Part shown: piece after piece, positions 24,620-34,966 of the stretch
Position numbering within the stretch: position 1 is the first letter of the stretch
Layout: every line of letters starts with the position of its first letter
Source of the DNA: Xiphydria camelus
Taxonomy: Eukaryota > Arthropoda > Insecta > Hymenoptera > Xiphydriidae
NCBI GenBank assembly: GCA_963678675.1
Contig: OY783197.1
Span: 29,137,470-29,201,469, forward strand
Length of the DNA stretch: 64,000 nt
Direction of reading: 5' to 3'
Program-made: the position numbers and the translations under genes
Notes under the pieces: generated by a model
What the model was told of the DNA's origin: nothing
The model's input: the letters and a program-made list of their open reading frames with translations, nothing else
Databases searched by the model: none

Positions 24620-25012
24620 CGCGCACCGAGAGAAATATAATTATCGGTGACAAAAAAATATTTTCTTCAAACACACAAAAACATGATATAATTCCAGGAT
24701 CAGGCCAAGGAAAAAATACCTAATATGCTCGAGTTATTGTTTTTTTTTCGCGCAGAAAGAATTTCTTGTTCCGACAAAGATAGTCTTGAATCAAGAATAT
24801 ATATTCTTCGACCACTGACTGAGAAAAATAATTAGATTAAAAAAAATATTCTGTCATCGTCCCCAGGTCTGGTCATCGTCTCCAGGATTTTGGTTTAATT
24901 AACCGAGATACTTTTCTCGGTGGAAGAATCTGTATTCTTAAAATTTCGTAAAATCATATTTTCTCGACTCGAGACATATTTTTCGGATACTGGTAATTAT
25001 TTCTCTCGGCAC
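24620..25012. mobile_element. Foldback-like element hosting a short family A copy
   Basis: The left end GCACCGAGAGAAATATAATT (from about 24623) is mirrored by GTAATTATTTCTCTCGGCAC (to 25010). Inside, AATCAAGAATATATATTCTT and its partial mirror AAGAATCTGTATTCTT surround a small A element at 24813-24922. The host family is otherwise unassigned. Confidence 0.55.
24813..24922. mobile_element. MITE family A, copy 4 (internally deleted)
   Basis: Both ends are present (CACTGACTGAGAAAAATAAT and GATACTTTTCTCGGTG), and so is the CGTCTCCAGGATTTTGGTTT box, but the middle ~150 bp of the family is missing. It sits inside the inverted-repeat element 24620-25012. Confidence 0.65.
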
Positions 25013-26229
25013 GGTCGACGATACGCGCGATACGGGAACCGAGAAAGTACAGCCTCCGACGCCGAGCGGCGCGGCCGGGATAAGTCTCGTTAGAGGGGTT
25101 CGCGATGGGAAAAGGGTTCCTCATCGTCGTCAAAATACATCCGCGCGACCGAGGCAGTTGCTAATAGCGGGCGGAAGGAAAGGGGACGGAGGCTGAGGAG
25201 AGACGAGAGATGAGATAACATCGTCCCTCGGAATGACGAGGGACGATGGCAAACAGATTCGACGGCAAATTTTCCACCGGGATATCACGTCGAACCCCGA
25301 TCGCGCGGCGCGTTTCTCCACCGCTCGGTTTACCGGCGGAAACATCGGCGGAGATTGCCGGTGGGCGAGGGGATGCAAATCCACGCGCGAGAGGTGCGCC
25401 GCTATAAAAGTCTCGGTCCGGCGGTGCGGGAGGAGAGGTCGAAAGATTGCCATCGGTACCGCGGGGGGCGATGCAGATTCGCTTGCGACGTGTGCCGCTA
25501 CTGTAGAAATCTTGGTCCAGCCGCGGGAGCCGAGGGTGGGTCGGCGGGGCGCGCGAACAAAATAAGCAGCGTCGTAAAACATTGCCGCGGCGGAAGAGCA
25601 CAACCCCCGCTGACCGTCGGGCGACGCAGAGATCGGCCCGAGACTCCGCGACAGGCGAGTGCGCTCAAAATTGAACCGGGATCGCGCGCGCGCCGCGGAC
25701 CTCGAGCGCGAGAAAAGCTCCACGTTCGCTCCCCATTTAGTCCGCGAAGCGTAGGGGAGGGAACTGGATGATTATCCGCGAGAGAAGAACGGAGCTTTCA
25801 ATTTACCCCGCCTTCCCCCTCGCGCGAGGGTCGCGGAAGCGACGTGGGCGGGGGAAACGGCACCGAAGAGAAGAAGCGCGCTAAAAGCGTTTAACGACAT
25901 CTACGCGAGTGCTTCTAAAAAAATGAGAAAGCAATTTCCCTGATCCCGTATCTCGCCCTCGCGCCGTTATTCGTGCGCGAGCCCGCGGCGCGTGGCGGCG
26001 TACTTATTCGCCGAGCAATACGCGTCTCGTCCTCAAAGGAAGAATGGAAGTGGGAGAAGGGGAGGGGGGAGCGAACGACCTCGCGCATAACCGCGATATA
26101 GTAGATCCTGATATATAATCAGACGTGGTCTTTTTCTTTGCGTTTTGCGACGGACGCGAATATCCTCGGCCGAGAAGTACGCGAACAGGGAGAAAACGGC
26201 TGACGGTTACGGCTGGAAAGGGGCAGTTG
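25013..26229. other. GC-rich noncoding block
   Basis: No supportable gene. Frames on both strands between 25130 and 25771 overlap almost completely and are rich in Arg/Ala/Pro, typical of chance frames. Confidence 0.4.
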
Positions 26230-26830
26230 ATCCTTGAGATATCGACCTAATAACTGGCGCTTTTCGTAATCGGCGCCGAAAAGGTATAAGAGACGAGGGG
26301 AGTACACCTTGACGTCTCGAAGGAAAGGCTCTCCAAGGAAATATGAGGTGTCGACGATTTTTCATGCGCGAGACTTCTTTTCTTCGGAAAATCATCGACA
26401 TCTCGGTTTTCCTTTGATATTTATTCGTGATATCCGTTACTTTCGGAATCAGCGCGAAAAGATATATACGTAAGATGTGGAGTTGTCGAGAGTTCGCTTC
26501 CAGCAACTTCGATTTTTGCCAATATGTCGAGGGATACTGAATGCCCTTTGAAATTTTTTTCAATTTTTTGCAAAAAATAAAATTTCTGGAATTGAGCTCT
26601 CGACTATGCCGTTCTGTGTGTTCTCTCACACCGATTCGGAAAATCACAGTTGTATTTAGTAAATACCAAAGAAAGACCTAGATATCGATGATTTTGTGGG
26701 AGGAAAAAATACGCACATGAAATCATCGGTATCTCATATTTCCTTCGAGATATCGATCTAATATTAACCGAGCCTTACGTAATGTGCGCGAAAAAAATAC
26801 ACAAGACGGGGTAATCGAGCGATCGACTCG
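26230..26830. repeat. Family D repeat, diverged copy
   Basis: It shares with the array at 39098-40471 the ordered blocks GAAAATCATCGACATCTCGG, TCGGAATCAGCGCGAAAA, GTCGAGAGTTCGCTTCC, AAATTTCTGGAATTGAG and TTTCCTTCGAGATATCG, in both orientations, but with many substitutions. This makes it an older copy. The first inverted unit boundary is around 26530-26580. No coding capacity. Confidence 0.65.
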
Positions 26831-26973
26831 GAAGTTTTCGATATCCGTCGAAGAATTTAAGAAGTCGCGCGAAAAGGTCATCGTTTCCCGTCTACAAGAG
26901 AGGCAATGATTTTCAAAAAGACGTCGGACAGAGGGACGCTACATTCGTCGCGGACACGCACGAGTGCACCTAC

Positions 26974-27345
26974 CTTGCGCTTCGCGCGGTGTCTGTGATA
27001 GTGATTGGCCCTCGGGAGCGTCTCCGTGACGCGGGTGGTCACGAAGACGTGGTCGGAGCTGGCGGATCCGGAAGTGGACTCGACGACCCTCCGGGCGGGA
27101 GGTGGGTGGCGCCGAGGAGGATGAGGACCGGCTTGCGGCCGAAGGGGCGAACGCGGCTCCGGGGTCATCCGGGTTTCGTGGCAGCGACACGCGAGCCCCT
27201 CCCCGCTTCCGCTCGCTGCACCACCTCTACCGCCGTTTCCCTCCACGCCGCCGCCACCACCGCCGCCACCACCACCTCCACCACCGATGACTCCGCTCAG
27301 GGCCGCCGCAGTCAGCTTGCTGGCGTAGTAGTACATCGCGCACAT
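26974..27345 (-). CDS. Probable first coding exon, unrecognised protein with a poly-Gly tract
   Basis: Reading from 27345 to 26974, this exon encodes 124 residues and ends exactly at a codon before AAG|GTAGGT, a near-ideal splice donor. The ATG follows an in-frame TAA directly, so this is the natural start. The N-terminus has a MCAMYYYASKLTAAALSG segment, then 13 glycines (residues 21-33), a Pro/Arg-rich stretch (about 62-87), a Ser-rich patch, and a basic tail rich in His, Arg and Lys. Beyond the donor the frame continues briefly and stops, as expected of intron. I do not recognise the family, and no signal peptide or catalytic motif is visible. The next exon should lie at lower coordinates but was not identified. 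The upstream ~250 bp are GC- and CpG-rich, consistent with a promoter or 5' UTR. Chance is not excluded, since GC-rich DNA gives long frames, but this start, composition and donor set it apart from its neighbours. Confidence 0.45.
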
Positions 27346-27900
27346 TTATCCGGCGTGAGCTCAACACCACGGCCCCAACGCCACCTCGCTATCATCACTG
27401 ACGGTGGATGACGCGCACGGTTCCTCCGGAACTCGCGCTTCGATTACCACTGTCTCGAATCCTTCGCACTAAACTCGGGACACTCTCTCTCTGCGGTCGC
27501 AACGCAACTCGCACCGCGCGTACAGCCGAGAATACGTCCGTCTCTCCGTCGCGGCGAAACCCTCTACGACGAAACGTACGAGCCGCCGCGGGGTGCTAGG
27601 TTGATGATATATCGGTACAGCCGCGCTGCGTCACGGGGTGAAACGCCCGAATTAACGCGTACGGAGAGCAACGAAGGACGTCATCACGGCCGGCTGAAAG
27701 CTCTCTTTGGTCTTATCCACAGTGTTAAAAATTTCTCTTTTCATTCATAAATTATGTTGGAAGCTTTCAGCAAACGCAAAAGAGTGGTAAAATTAGCAAC
27801 GACTCGGTGTGAAAGCACAAACTCCATAAGGAATGTATGTGAAAATGACGATGAATATTGCAAAATCACAATAACACATCGTTAAATCACAATATGCATC
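27346..27900. other. Upstream region of the 27345 exon, then AT-rich DNA
   Basis: 27346-27700 is GC-rich and could hold the 5' UTR or promoter of the minus-strand exon; no TATA box was identified. 27700-27900 is AT-rich with loose repeats of AAATCACAAT and ends at the K element. Confidence 0.35.
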
Positions 27901-27901
27901 G

Positions 27902-28127
27902 TCCCAGGCGGAAAAGCTCTATGTATGATACATATGTGATTTTGGCCATACATGAATTAAACATGATTTCTATATCAACCATATACAGACTATATATGAA
28001 TTATACAATCATTCAATAATCTATATACTTATATATAACCCTTATATATGGTTAATATAGAAATCCATATACGACCGAAACTTCATATGGATCATGTACA
28101 AAATATCTAGAATTTTCCCGCCTGGGA
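27902..28127. mobile_element. MITE family K, copy 1 (reference copy)
   Basis: The ends are TCCCAGGCGGAAAA and its mirror TTTTCCCGCCTGGGA. The interior is an AT-rich imperfect palindrome of repeated CATATATGG / CCATATATG steps, with GGTTAATATAGAAATC on one side and GATTTCTATATCAACC on the other. No ORF. Other copies are at 29973, 40508, 43059, 45797, 51440, 54059 and 61199. Confidence 0.8.
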
Positions 28128-29516
28128 TAAATTCCCAATTGCCTTTGAATTTCACAATTAGTTTTGTAAATTTAATTGAAAAACGTTTTGGAAGCTTTTA
28201 ACAACTTTTAACGGTCTAGCGATATACCATCGCACGCCCCGCCGTTCCCAGCATCCTCGGATAACGCGACTCCCTTCCCCATCACGCGTGAATAGGACAC
28301 CGCCTCGCATCCCTTTCCATCGACGAAATGCGCGCGCGTAACCCCGCGTTAGCGACTCCGTATAATATAACGCCCCGATCAAAGAACGACCCCGCATGCC
28401 GCGCGCTTTCGTCGAGTTACGAGCAATTTCGCTTCCGTCGCCGTGTGTGACGTTCGACAATGTTTACGAGAGAGTTGCGGAGAAACATCTTTTACGGAAT
28501 CGCGCGGAATTTCCATTTTCTCCTTGAAGCGTTTTCGGTTTTTCTTTTTTTTTTTGCGCGCGCACTCCTAGAGAGGGTGACGCGGGTAAAACTCCGTCGT
28601 GGCTGGAGGGAATGCACACGGGCAAGGGGTTGATGGAGAGAGTGGGACTGCTCGTCGGAGAATTTTGGCGGGTTCTTTTTTCCGTAGTAAAAAGCCCCCC
28701 CCCCCCCCCCCCCCCCGGTCAAAGCATAACAAGTTGTCGTATGCACCGCAATTCGGAATTACGAACCGCGCGCGCGCGCTTTTTCCATCCCCCGAGATCC
28801 GTACGTATGTACCTACTGCACGTAGTTTCCGATCGACGAGAGCGAATATTTTTCAATCAAGCGCGATCGTCTCCGCTCGCTCCGCGAGTGAAGCAGGAGT
28901 TTCGCGTCGACCAGAGAAACGTCGTCCGCTGAGAAAATATCCGAGAGACGTTTCGCAAAGTTCCGTTCGTCGCACGTTTCGTATACACGACGGGAAGAAA
29001 AGTCGACGCTGTTTGTCGTCCCGCGTAAGAGAGGCGTATCGACCCGCCGGAGCGTACGACGAGTGGGTGCCGGAGCCTCGCCGCATCGCTGAACGATAAT
29101 GAAGCTAATCCGCTCCTCTGCTTACATTTTCCCATTTGCGAAACGGTGCGGGGATTCCGTTTCGCGTAGCAGAGCAAAGAGTGTGTACCGAGCGGTGAAG
29201 GGGCGGTCGATATATATAATACGTGTGTGTGTGTGCTGGGTATATACGCAGAGCGAAAAAGAGGAGAGAGCAGAGAGAGAGAGAGAGACGCCCTGCATAA
29301 CCGAGCTCGGAATAAATGCAGTGCGTTACACACGGTGCGCCGTTTCGAGTACGCGCCGAGCGGCCACTCCAGAGGGCAGCCCTTCAGGCGTGCCGCCGCC
29401 GCTAGTCGTGCCGTTCTCTCGCTACGACTCGAATGCAATTTCATCGCGCGTCCTCTATCGACCGGCGATCGCGAAGGACGAATTCCATCGGCTTCACACG
29501 TCGCCGCTCCGCACGG
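28128..29516. other. GC-rich noncoding block with a poly-C run
   Basis: It contains a 22-base C run at 28695-28716, a (GT)n tract near 29223 and a (GA)n tract near 29270. The 28857-29534 minus frame and its plus-strand mirror were judged chance frames. No gene is supported. Confidence 0.4.
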
Positions 29517-29885
29517 AAAAAGGGAAACCAGCAATTTTTACCGTTTCATCCATTGACGCTGAGACTCGAGCTTATTTTCAAGAATTTCTACAGAGGACGG
29601 CATTTCTATTTACTGTTTAGAACTGTACGGATATCTGTTTGCACGGTATTTGTATCGGTTCCTCGAGAAAAATACCTGATAACTGTGTAAGTAAAGGAAA
29701 AAGGGAAACCAGCAATTTCTACTGTTTCAGTCCAGTGGCGTTGAGACTCGAACTTATTTTCAAGAATCTGTACACAGAGGGCGTATTTCTATTTACCCTT
29801 TACACACACAACACTGTACGGATATATGTTTGCGCAGAATTTCTATCGGTTCCCCGAGAAAAATATCTAATTACTGTGTAATCCT
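29517..29885 (+). repeat. Two tandem ~180-bp units, family N
   Basis: Unit 1 (about 29517-29697) and unit 2 (about 29698-29885) align along their whole length: AGGGAAACCAGCAATTT, GAGACTCGA.CTTATTTTCA, CTGTACGGATAT, then ATCGGTTCC.CGAGAAAAAT and AACTGTGTAA / TACTGTGTAA. They differ by substitutions and a short insertion in unit 2. Partial single copies occur at 18381-18471 and 59040-59193. Nature unknown. Confidence 0.75.
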
Positions 29886-29972
29886 GCAAAGCTTCCTGGG
29901 CGCGGAGTCGCCGTTTATGCCAGTTAAACTGTATATAATTCGTGCAGTTCTTTTTTTCTTCGAGCAATTCGA

Positions 29973-30227
29973 TCCCAGGCGGAAAACTTCCATATGTATG
30001 TTTCGTACATGGTCCGTATGTGGATTTGGTCATAAATTAACTATATATTATTTCTATAATATCCATACAAGTACCTACTTACGTATATTTAGACTTTTTA
30101 ATGTTTACATAATCCACGTATAGTCCGTATATGGTTAATACAGAAATCATATCCACATAATCTATGTATATATGACCAAATCCACATAATGGATCATACA
30201 AAAAATATATCAAACTTCCGCCTGGGA
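29973..30227. mobile_element. MITE family K, copy 2
   Basis: Both termini are clear: TCCCAGGCGGAAAACTTCC and CTTCCGCCTGGGA. The interior shows the family palindrome with GGTTAATACAGAAATCATAT. No ORF and no clear target duplication. Confidence 0.8.
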
Positions 30228-31911
30228 CGGCGCTTCCACTGCTCCTCTCTATACTCGCTCCCCCGCGCATCCCCGCCGTGATACGCAGGACACTTTCACG
30301 AGTTATCTCGTCGAACGCGCGCGAGGGTCCATTCCCCCTCCCCGAGACGCGATCGGGCCGTCGGAGGAACGACGGCGATTCGCGGAAACAGCCGTCCGAG
30401 ATGAAACCGGGGATCGCGCGTATCGCGGCCGCCTCGAGGCGCGTTCCAAACGGAGCGGAGAGGACGAGTGAATTACGGTACGAGTCGGGACGCCGGGGCG
30501 AGCGGAGCCGCGCCCGTCGGAAGTACTTTTCCCCGTCCGCGCGCTTCGCGACCGCTGCCGCTGCTCGAAACGTTCCGTTATCGGGTTTCTGCGCGCGCGA
30601 AAGAAGAAACGGGACCGGTGTACCGCCGTTTCCGCCGAACGTTTCCACCTTGGTCTTCACTCCGAGCTTGTGATGTAATATTTACCAGCAATACGGTTCG
30701 CAACTACGATATGCACGCGTTGCTCGCTCTTTGGAGAGCGTTGAAGAGCGAAGAAATCGTATGCAAACTCCTCCTCGGATATTGCGAAACTTATCGAAAC
30801 TTGGTGCGTCGTTGAGAGAAAATTTGACGCCAGTCTCATCGAAATACAATCAAGAATAGTTCGTCTTTCGATGTGATCCGAAAATGATCCAAAGAATAAC
30901 AATATTATCGTCTTAGTGTGGTACATTTTTTATCTCATTTGCATCTAAACTAGGTGAAAATATGATTAAAAAAATAGATACAAATGAGATTTAAAAAAAG
31001 CATCAAGACCATAATACCCTTATTCTTCGAATCGATTTTAGACCGCAACGAGAATTATCTTCTTTTTTATCGTATTTTGATCAAAAATTCACATGAAATG
31101 TCTTTATTCGCGGAACCCTTCCGCGTCGTTTCCTGACGGTACCAGGATACCGAAAGCGCATCGCTGTGCACGCCGCAGGTATGGCTCTGCATCGCCGGAT
31201 GACGATCGGCCCTGGGTCCAAACTACCCCTCATCGCCTGCGCGCGCAAGCACTACGCCACCATCATCGCGTCGTGCCACCCACGGCCGTCGACGGATTTC
31301 GTTACATCGCGGCTGCATATTGCAGCCCCCCCCCCCCCCCCCCTCGACTCCCGCCAAAGTTATCGACGGTGCGCCGGTATGGAATTGAATCAACGACCGT
31401 GCGATTTCGATGTGTACGTGTGCCGGAGCGGCTCCGCGACGGACGGGGCGGCGATTTCCAATTAACGGGATGAAAGACCGTTGGCTGTCGGTATATATGT
31501 ATATAAACGGGAAGATAGCGCGCGCGCGCGCGAAGGAGACGGCTCAATTTCGACGGCCCTTAGCCGTCTGTTCCGGAACGCTGCTTCGGCGGACCTTTCC
31601 GCGGAGTGATCACTTGAAAATTCACCGCAGCTGCAGCGGTTCGGCGTTCGCGCCGAAATCGCGTGACGTCAACGCAGCAGCGCGAGCGAGACAACTCCGT
31701 CGTGGTATACGCGATGCGCTCGCGAGAGCATCCCCGATACAACCGAACGTCGTAAATCAACCTGGCAACCCGATGTCGGCGAAATCGCGCAGCGAGATCC
31801 GCGATACTCATTCGAGGATGCCAAACCGCGAGCAGCTGCCACGCCCCTGGATACGCGAAAACGTCGAACCTCCAGATTCAGAAAGCGTCACTTTTCGAGA
31901 GTAGGTACACA
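30228..31911. other. GC-rich noncoding block
   Basis: An AT-rich stretch at about 30900-31080 contains a small inverted repeat, TCTCATTTGCATCT / AGATACAAATGAGA. An 18-base C run lies at 31326-31343 and a (CG)n run near 31508. No gene is supported. Confidence 0.35.
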
Positions 31912-32350
31912 CAGCGGAGAAAAACAACTCGGTTAAAATATTTGCGAGAAGTTCCAAACGTTCATTTGAACGAAAAATGTTGACCTTTTGAGAGATCATG
32001 GCAAATGTTGAATTCATCGATCACTTATCTATAGAGAAATTTGTTGCGAGCTGGACGACTATTGGAAATAAAGTAATCGATAAACTCTCGATATCGCCAT
32101 GATCATCTGAAATCGAAATGTTTCGTTCAAACGAACGTTCGAAACTTTGAGCGCATGTTAAAATGACAAAACGCGTCAGATCAAATGAGATTAGTTATTT
32201 TAACCAAAATACTAGTAAGTTACCAGTAGTTGTTCTAATCGGGAAATGATCAGCTTAACCAAATAGACGGAGAATTCATATTTCACCAAACGGTTTGTGA
32301 TTGTGGTCTCCAGGATTTTCGTTCGATCAACCAGGTTATTTCTCTCAGTG
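31912..32350. mobile_element. MITE family A, copy 5, split by a hAT-type MITE
   Basis: The left end CAGCGGAGAAAAACAACTCG is followed by GTTAAAAT. A 217-bp insertion then intervenes, and the A sequence resumes GTTAAAATGACAAAACGCGT and runs through the family blocks to TTATTTCTCTCAGTG. See 31940-32156 for the insertion. Confidence 0.8.
31940..32156. mobile_element. hAT-type MITE with a perfect 8-bp target duplication
   Basis: It is flanked by GTTAAAAT at 31932-31939 and 32157-32164, a perfect 8-bp direct repeat as made by hAT transposases. Imperfect TIRs follow: ATTTGCGAGAAGTTCC against the complement of the exit GAAACTTTGAGCGCAT. Next to them, CGTTCATTTGAACG and CGTTCAAACGAACG are matching inner palindromes. 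No ORF. Excising it with one flank copy restores the A-family consensus. Confidence 0.8.
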
Positions 32351-33201
32351 CGGAATCGCGCAGATTGAACGAAAAAAACCGCACGCGAATTTCGCATTAA
32401 AAGGTACTCGAGCCCGATATAAATCCAGGATCGATCGATCGATCCCCGCGTCCATCCATTTTCTTCGTCCCTCTTCGTCCGTCCGTCTGTCGCGCGCGAT
32501 CACCGACGAACTTGTTGCTCGAATTCGCATGCCTCGCGCTCGCCTGGAACCTCTCCAAAGCCTATATACGGGCCGAAAGGGGCGGGGAGGATCCCACCCC
32601 CTCTCTCAAACCCGCGAAGCCATCGCGTCGATTACCCGCGTGCAATCGGCGCGGTAATACAGCTTCGTCGGATCGAATCGAGATAATACCGTTATATAAT
32701 TTGGACCAGAGATCCCCGTTCCAATATTTGGTTTACGCGATTACGCTGTAGATATTCGAGCGAGCGGATTGCGGACGCGTTCATTGCGGTCCGGGGAGAG
32801 AAGGGGGAGGGCGACCACCACACCGCGCGAAACCAGCGGAACACGTACGATCGTATAACGAGGTCGATCTTCGGGCCGCCCTGGCGTGCGGCTCGAAAAT
32901 AATACCGCGCATCGGGAGAGAGACGGGGTGTAAAATGAATTTGCATCGCGGCGGTCGCGTGCGCTTTCGCAAATATCCCGGAACGCGCGCTCCGTCGACT
33001 CAGCGCTCAACGGTCGCGCGTGTGTAGGTACACAACGCGTCGTCGCTGACCCGCACAGTGGTTTGGACCGCGTCGAGTCAGCCAGTCCGGCCCGCGTCTG
33101 TCGCACACCGCGTGACTACTGACGTCTGGCCGTGTCCCCCTCTCTCGGTCTTGTTCGTCGAGCTCGCCGCAATTCTCACGCACCTGCTCTGTGCGGAAAC
33201 G
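32351..33201. other. GC-rich noncoding block
   Basis: No supportable feature; only chance frames on both strands. Confidence 0.35.
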
Positions 33202-33279
33202 GTACGAGGATGGAGTACTCGGGGAACGTGTGTGTTCTCACTCGCACTCACACGTTCCCTGAGTACCCCATCCTCGTAC
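33202..33279. repeat. 78-nt hairpin with 31-bp arms
   Basis: Arms 33202-33232 and 33249-33279 are inverted copies differing at two positions, around a 16-nt loop. The arms hold GTACGAGGATGG and ACGTTCCCTGAGTACCCC. On the plus strand one of the two differences is a G-U pair, which keeps the stem. The size is compatible with a microRNA precursor, but a tiny foldback transposon remnant is equally possible. I do not recognise it as a known microRNA. Confidence 0.6.
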
Positions 33280-34799
33280 TCTGTCTCCGTATGTATTATA
33301 TATTACAATATACGCGGACAATCCTGCCGCTTTAGTCGGTGACTTTCCGCGCGAGATCACGATCCGCTCGCACGAAGGTCGAGCTTTGATCGGCAAAGGG
33401 GAGCCGCGATGATGTAATTCGCGCGAGTCTTCGCTCCTCGATCCTTCCGCGGATCTCGACGGTACGACGTCGAAATCAGCCGAGTCCAGGAGAGAAAGCG
33501 AGAGAGCGAGGAGTTCTCGCAAGATTAGCGCGCCATCCCAGACGAGATCATCGCGGTGGTACAACTCGAATCCTGATATTTCCGTTGGGAGGAGGGAGGA
33601 CCGCGGAGATAACTCTTCTTTATGGAAGGTAAACTTGTTTTTCTCCGACGCCCGCGCTACCGCGTCTTTCGAGGATGAGTTATCGAACGTGAGTTTGCGC
33701 GCGCCGATACATCCCTGCGTCTATGCGAGACGCGGAAATAATCGGAGCACCCCGCGATAGCTCGCTTTCCGGATCGCTGAGAACGTCTGCGGTCCGCGAA
33801 GCGTTCGCGTCGCTGCGTCGGCGAAGACCCGAGCGAGAACGTATGTACGGTTATGTATGGGCGCCGTAGGAAGAACCATTTGTCCGTAGCGGGGCTGAAT
33901 CGGAAGTGGATCGACACGGAAACGTATCTTCTTCTTCTTCCCCTTCTCCCCCTCCTCCTTCTTTTTCGTCTAACTTTTTCTTCCCTCCGTGTGGCTCGCA
34001 TCAGCTGTTTCTTATACCAACCAGCAGCGCGGCTTCGATCTTGGCACGGCCGGTTAAAGTATCCAACTTCGACGTCTCGTCTTCTCATTTGTCGTGCTTT
34101 TTTCCCCCGCGTTTCTATAGTTTACATTGCTTCAGTTTCATTCAGTTATTCGGTGCGGATTCTTTCTTCATTTTTTCATTGCACCATTCTTCCTCTTACT
34201 TCATCCCTTACCGTCTCGTCTTCCCTTCGTACTTCCACCCCGCTTGCCGAGTCGAAAGTACCTCGGATAGCGGCTTCGGGGAATAAATTGATTTCTCTTT
34301 CACACCCCTTTTTTTTCCTCCTTTTTTTCCTCGCTCGGAGGAAAACTCGAAAACAAATCGGCCGTGAGAGCGGCTCGACGTCCGGGCAAATATGTTTGTC
34401 GAAAATTGACGCGCGAGGCTCGCCGTCGTACATCGTCGGGATGAATCACGCGAGGCACACGTAATAAGCGATGCTTTTCGAGCAGCCACGCTCGCGCAAC
34501 CGCGATGGATCGTGAAGGTTATCGCGAGTGAAGAAGTAATCGGTACTGCCTGATCGGGGGATGAGAGCTGACGATAGAGGGGGGAAGGATCACAATGGAG
34601 CCGAGAGAAAAAGAGTCGAGAATTCCCACCCCATTTTCGTCGACGCGGTTAGCGCCGAGGCTTCCGACGGCGGAGCGTTCGTACGTCATCGGAGAATCTC
34701 ACGAAGCTTCGATGCGCGAAAAATCGCGAGACGTACGAACGATATATAATTGCACTAATTACGAGTATTACGGACCTTCTCCTAAAGACACGGATTCTG
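33280..34799. other. Noncoding block
   Basis: No supportable gene. The 203-residue plus frame (33853-34464) gets its Leu/Ser/Phe richness from TTC/CTT and CCT-rich tracts at about 33930-33970 and 34300-34335. Confidence 0.35.
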
Positions 34800-34966
34800 T
34801 CGCTGGTGACTTTTTGAAATATCATTTTTATATTATATAATCTAATCTATAATCTAATTTATATAATATAATCGCGACAAATGCTATTGCAGCTAACGAG
34901 AGCATGAGAATTAATTGTTCATTGGTCGGTATATTTAAAAAGGACATTTTAAAAAGTCACCAGCGA
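34800..34966. mobile_element. Short MITE with ~20-bp TIRs
   Basis: The left end TCGCTGGTGACTTTTTGAAA is mirrored by TTTAAAAAGTCACCAGCGA. The interior is AT-rich with short TATATAATCTAATC repeats. No other copy was noticed in the window, and no clear target duplication was found. Confidence 0.7.

Noticed and set aside
28857..29534. 225-residue minus ORF
   Set aside because: Mirrored by plus-strand frames over the same region; low-complexity Ser/Leu segments come from GA/GT tracts; no domain.
33853..34464. 203-residue plus ORF with Leu-rich hydrophobic stretches that look like membrane segments
   Set aside because: The hydrophobicity comes from CTT/CCT/TTC tracts; the topology is incoherent and no family is recognised.
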